A stretch of 17,906 bases of DNA from Burkholderiaceae bacterium (GTDB taxonomy: Bacteria > Pseudomonadota > Gammaproteobacteria > Burkholderiales > Burkholderiaceae_E), in NCBI GenBank assembly GCA_016710525.1, contig JADJVQ010000131.1:1-17906 (forward strand). The letters are read 5' to 3'. Shown in pieces: positions 17,498 through 17,906 of this stretch. Numbering within the stretch: position 1 is the stretch's first letter; every line of letters begins with the position of its first letter. A program made the position numbers and the translations under genes. The notes under the pieces were generated by a model. The model had not been told where the DNA came from. It made no database searches and worked only from the letters and a program-made list of their open reading frames with translations.

Positions 17498-17906
17498 ATG
17501 GCTTTCGCCCGTCCTCTGATACTGGTCGCGCTCGCCTATGCCGCGCTGGGGCTGGCGTCGATGCAACTGGCCATTCCACCGGGCTATGCGACGCCCTTCT
17601 TCCTGCCCGCCGGCATCGCGCTGGCCAGCGGGCTGATTGCCGGCACACCCGCCCTGATCGGTGTATTCGTCGGCGCCTTCCTGCTGGGCGTGCTCCAGTT
17701 GGCCGGCGCGGGCCCGTTCCCGAGCGTCACCGGGGCCGGTCTGGTCTGGCTCGCCCCCGTCCTGGCGCTTGCCGCGCTGGCGCAGGCCTGGCTCGGAACC
17801 CTCCTGGTGCGCCGCTGGGTCGGTTACCCGGACCCCATCGACACCCCGCGCTCGATTGCCCGCTTCATGCTGCTGGCCGCCCCGGTCTGCAGCCTGCTGG
17901 GCGCAG
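17498..17906 (+). CDS. MASE1-type membrane sensor domain protein (3' end outside window)
   Basis: The first 136 codons are open to the window edge. They encode closely packed hydrophobic helices: LILVALAYAALGLASMQL, then PPGYATPFFLPAGIALASGL, a further helix around VFVGAFLLGVLQLAG, and more beyond. The motif PGYATPxFxPAGIALA is characteristic of MASE1, an integral-membrane sensory input domain that usually precedes PAS, histidine-kinase, GGDEF or EAL modules. The output module is not visible. It lies 56 bases after the AttH-like gene on the same strand; co-transcription is possible but the gap also holds a TTATGCT that could act as a -10. ATG 17498 is chosen because the alternative ATG at 17487 is out of frame. 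Confidence 0.84.
   Translation, partial: MAFARPLILVALAYAALGLASMQLAIPPGYATPFFLPAGIALASGLIAGTPALIGVFVGAFLLGVLQLAGAGPFPSVTGAGLVWLAPVLALAALAQAWLGTLLVRRWVGYPDPIDTPRSIARFMLLAAPVCSLLGA

Noticed and set aside
1..17906. Programmed frameshifting as a common mechanism for all breaks
   Set aside because: Signs are mixed, contexts differ, and no shared slippery heptamer with a downstream structure is apparent; gene families involved do not normally use it.

Overview
This is a GC-rich, gene-dense bacterial window, most likely from a betaproteobacterium of Burkholderiales type (inference, medium confidence). That reading rests on the FabI sequence, the style of the serine/threonine kinase (YLPEGTRF..GEGGFS, IKEYMPS, HRDIAPDN), a TonB-ExbB-ExbD-ExbD system, and an Att-type ABC exporter followed by a CrtC/AttH protein. 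No rRNA, tRNA, CRISPR array, insertion sequence or integrase was seen.

Layout. Positions 9394 down to 1 are one long minus-strand block. It reads exbB, exbD, exbD, tonB, a periplasmic peptide/oligopeptide-type solute-binding protein, two ABC importer permeases and, after a 116-base gap, a transmembrane Ser/Thr protein kinase that runs off the left edge. Most junctions overlap (TAGTG, ATGA, ATGA) or are a few bases long, so at least exbB to the second permease looks like one operon for energised outer-membrane uptake plus inner-membrane import. No importer ATPase lies in the window. Divergent from exbB, across a 278-base region holding a perfect 12-bp inverted repeat, is fabI (plus strand). 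Convergent to fabI is a minus-strand pair: an EgtD-type histidine methyltransferase and a nitronate monooxygenase-like flavoprotein. From 12987 to 17441 the plus strand carries a three-gene export-type operon with overlapping genes: a LolD/MacB-like ATPase, a large two-module FtsX-type permease, and a secreted CrtC/AttH-like protein, the AttEFGH pattern. A MASE1 membrane-sensor gene starts at 17498 and is cut by the right edge.

The main peculiarity is that nine of the fifteen genes are interrupted by single-base frame breaks, eleven in all, while the protein sequence on either side stays fully family-like and catalytic residues are kept. Several breaks lie in short homopolymers. I read this mainly as base-level error in the underlying assembly rather than gene decay. 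For this reason several of the longest open frames in the window are artefacts that splice two or three genes together. The gene calls below are reconstructed across the breaks.

Nothing here is clearly a new system. The best candidates for novelty are the kinase with a TolA-like periplasmic arm beside a TonB/ExbBD motor operon, the ATPase-less importer inside that operon, and an egtD without egtB next to a flavoenzyme.
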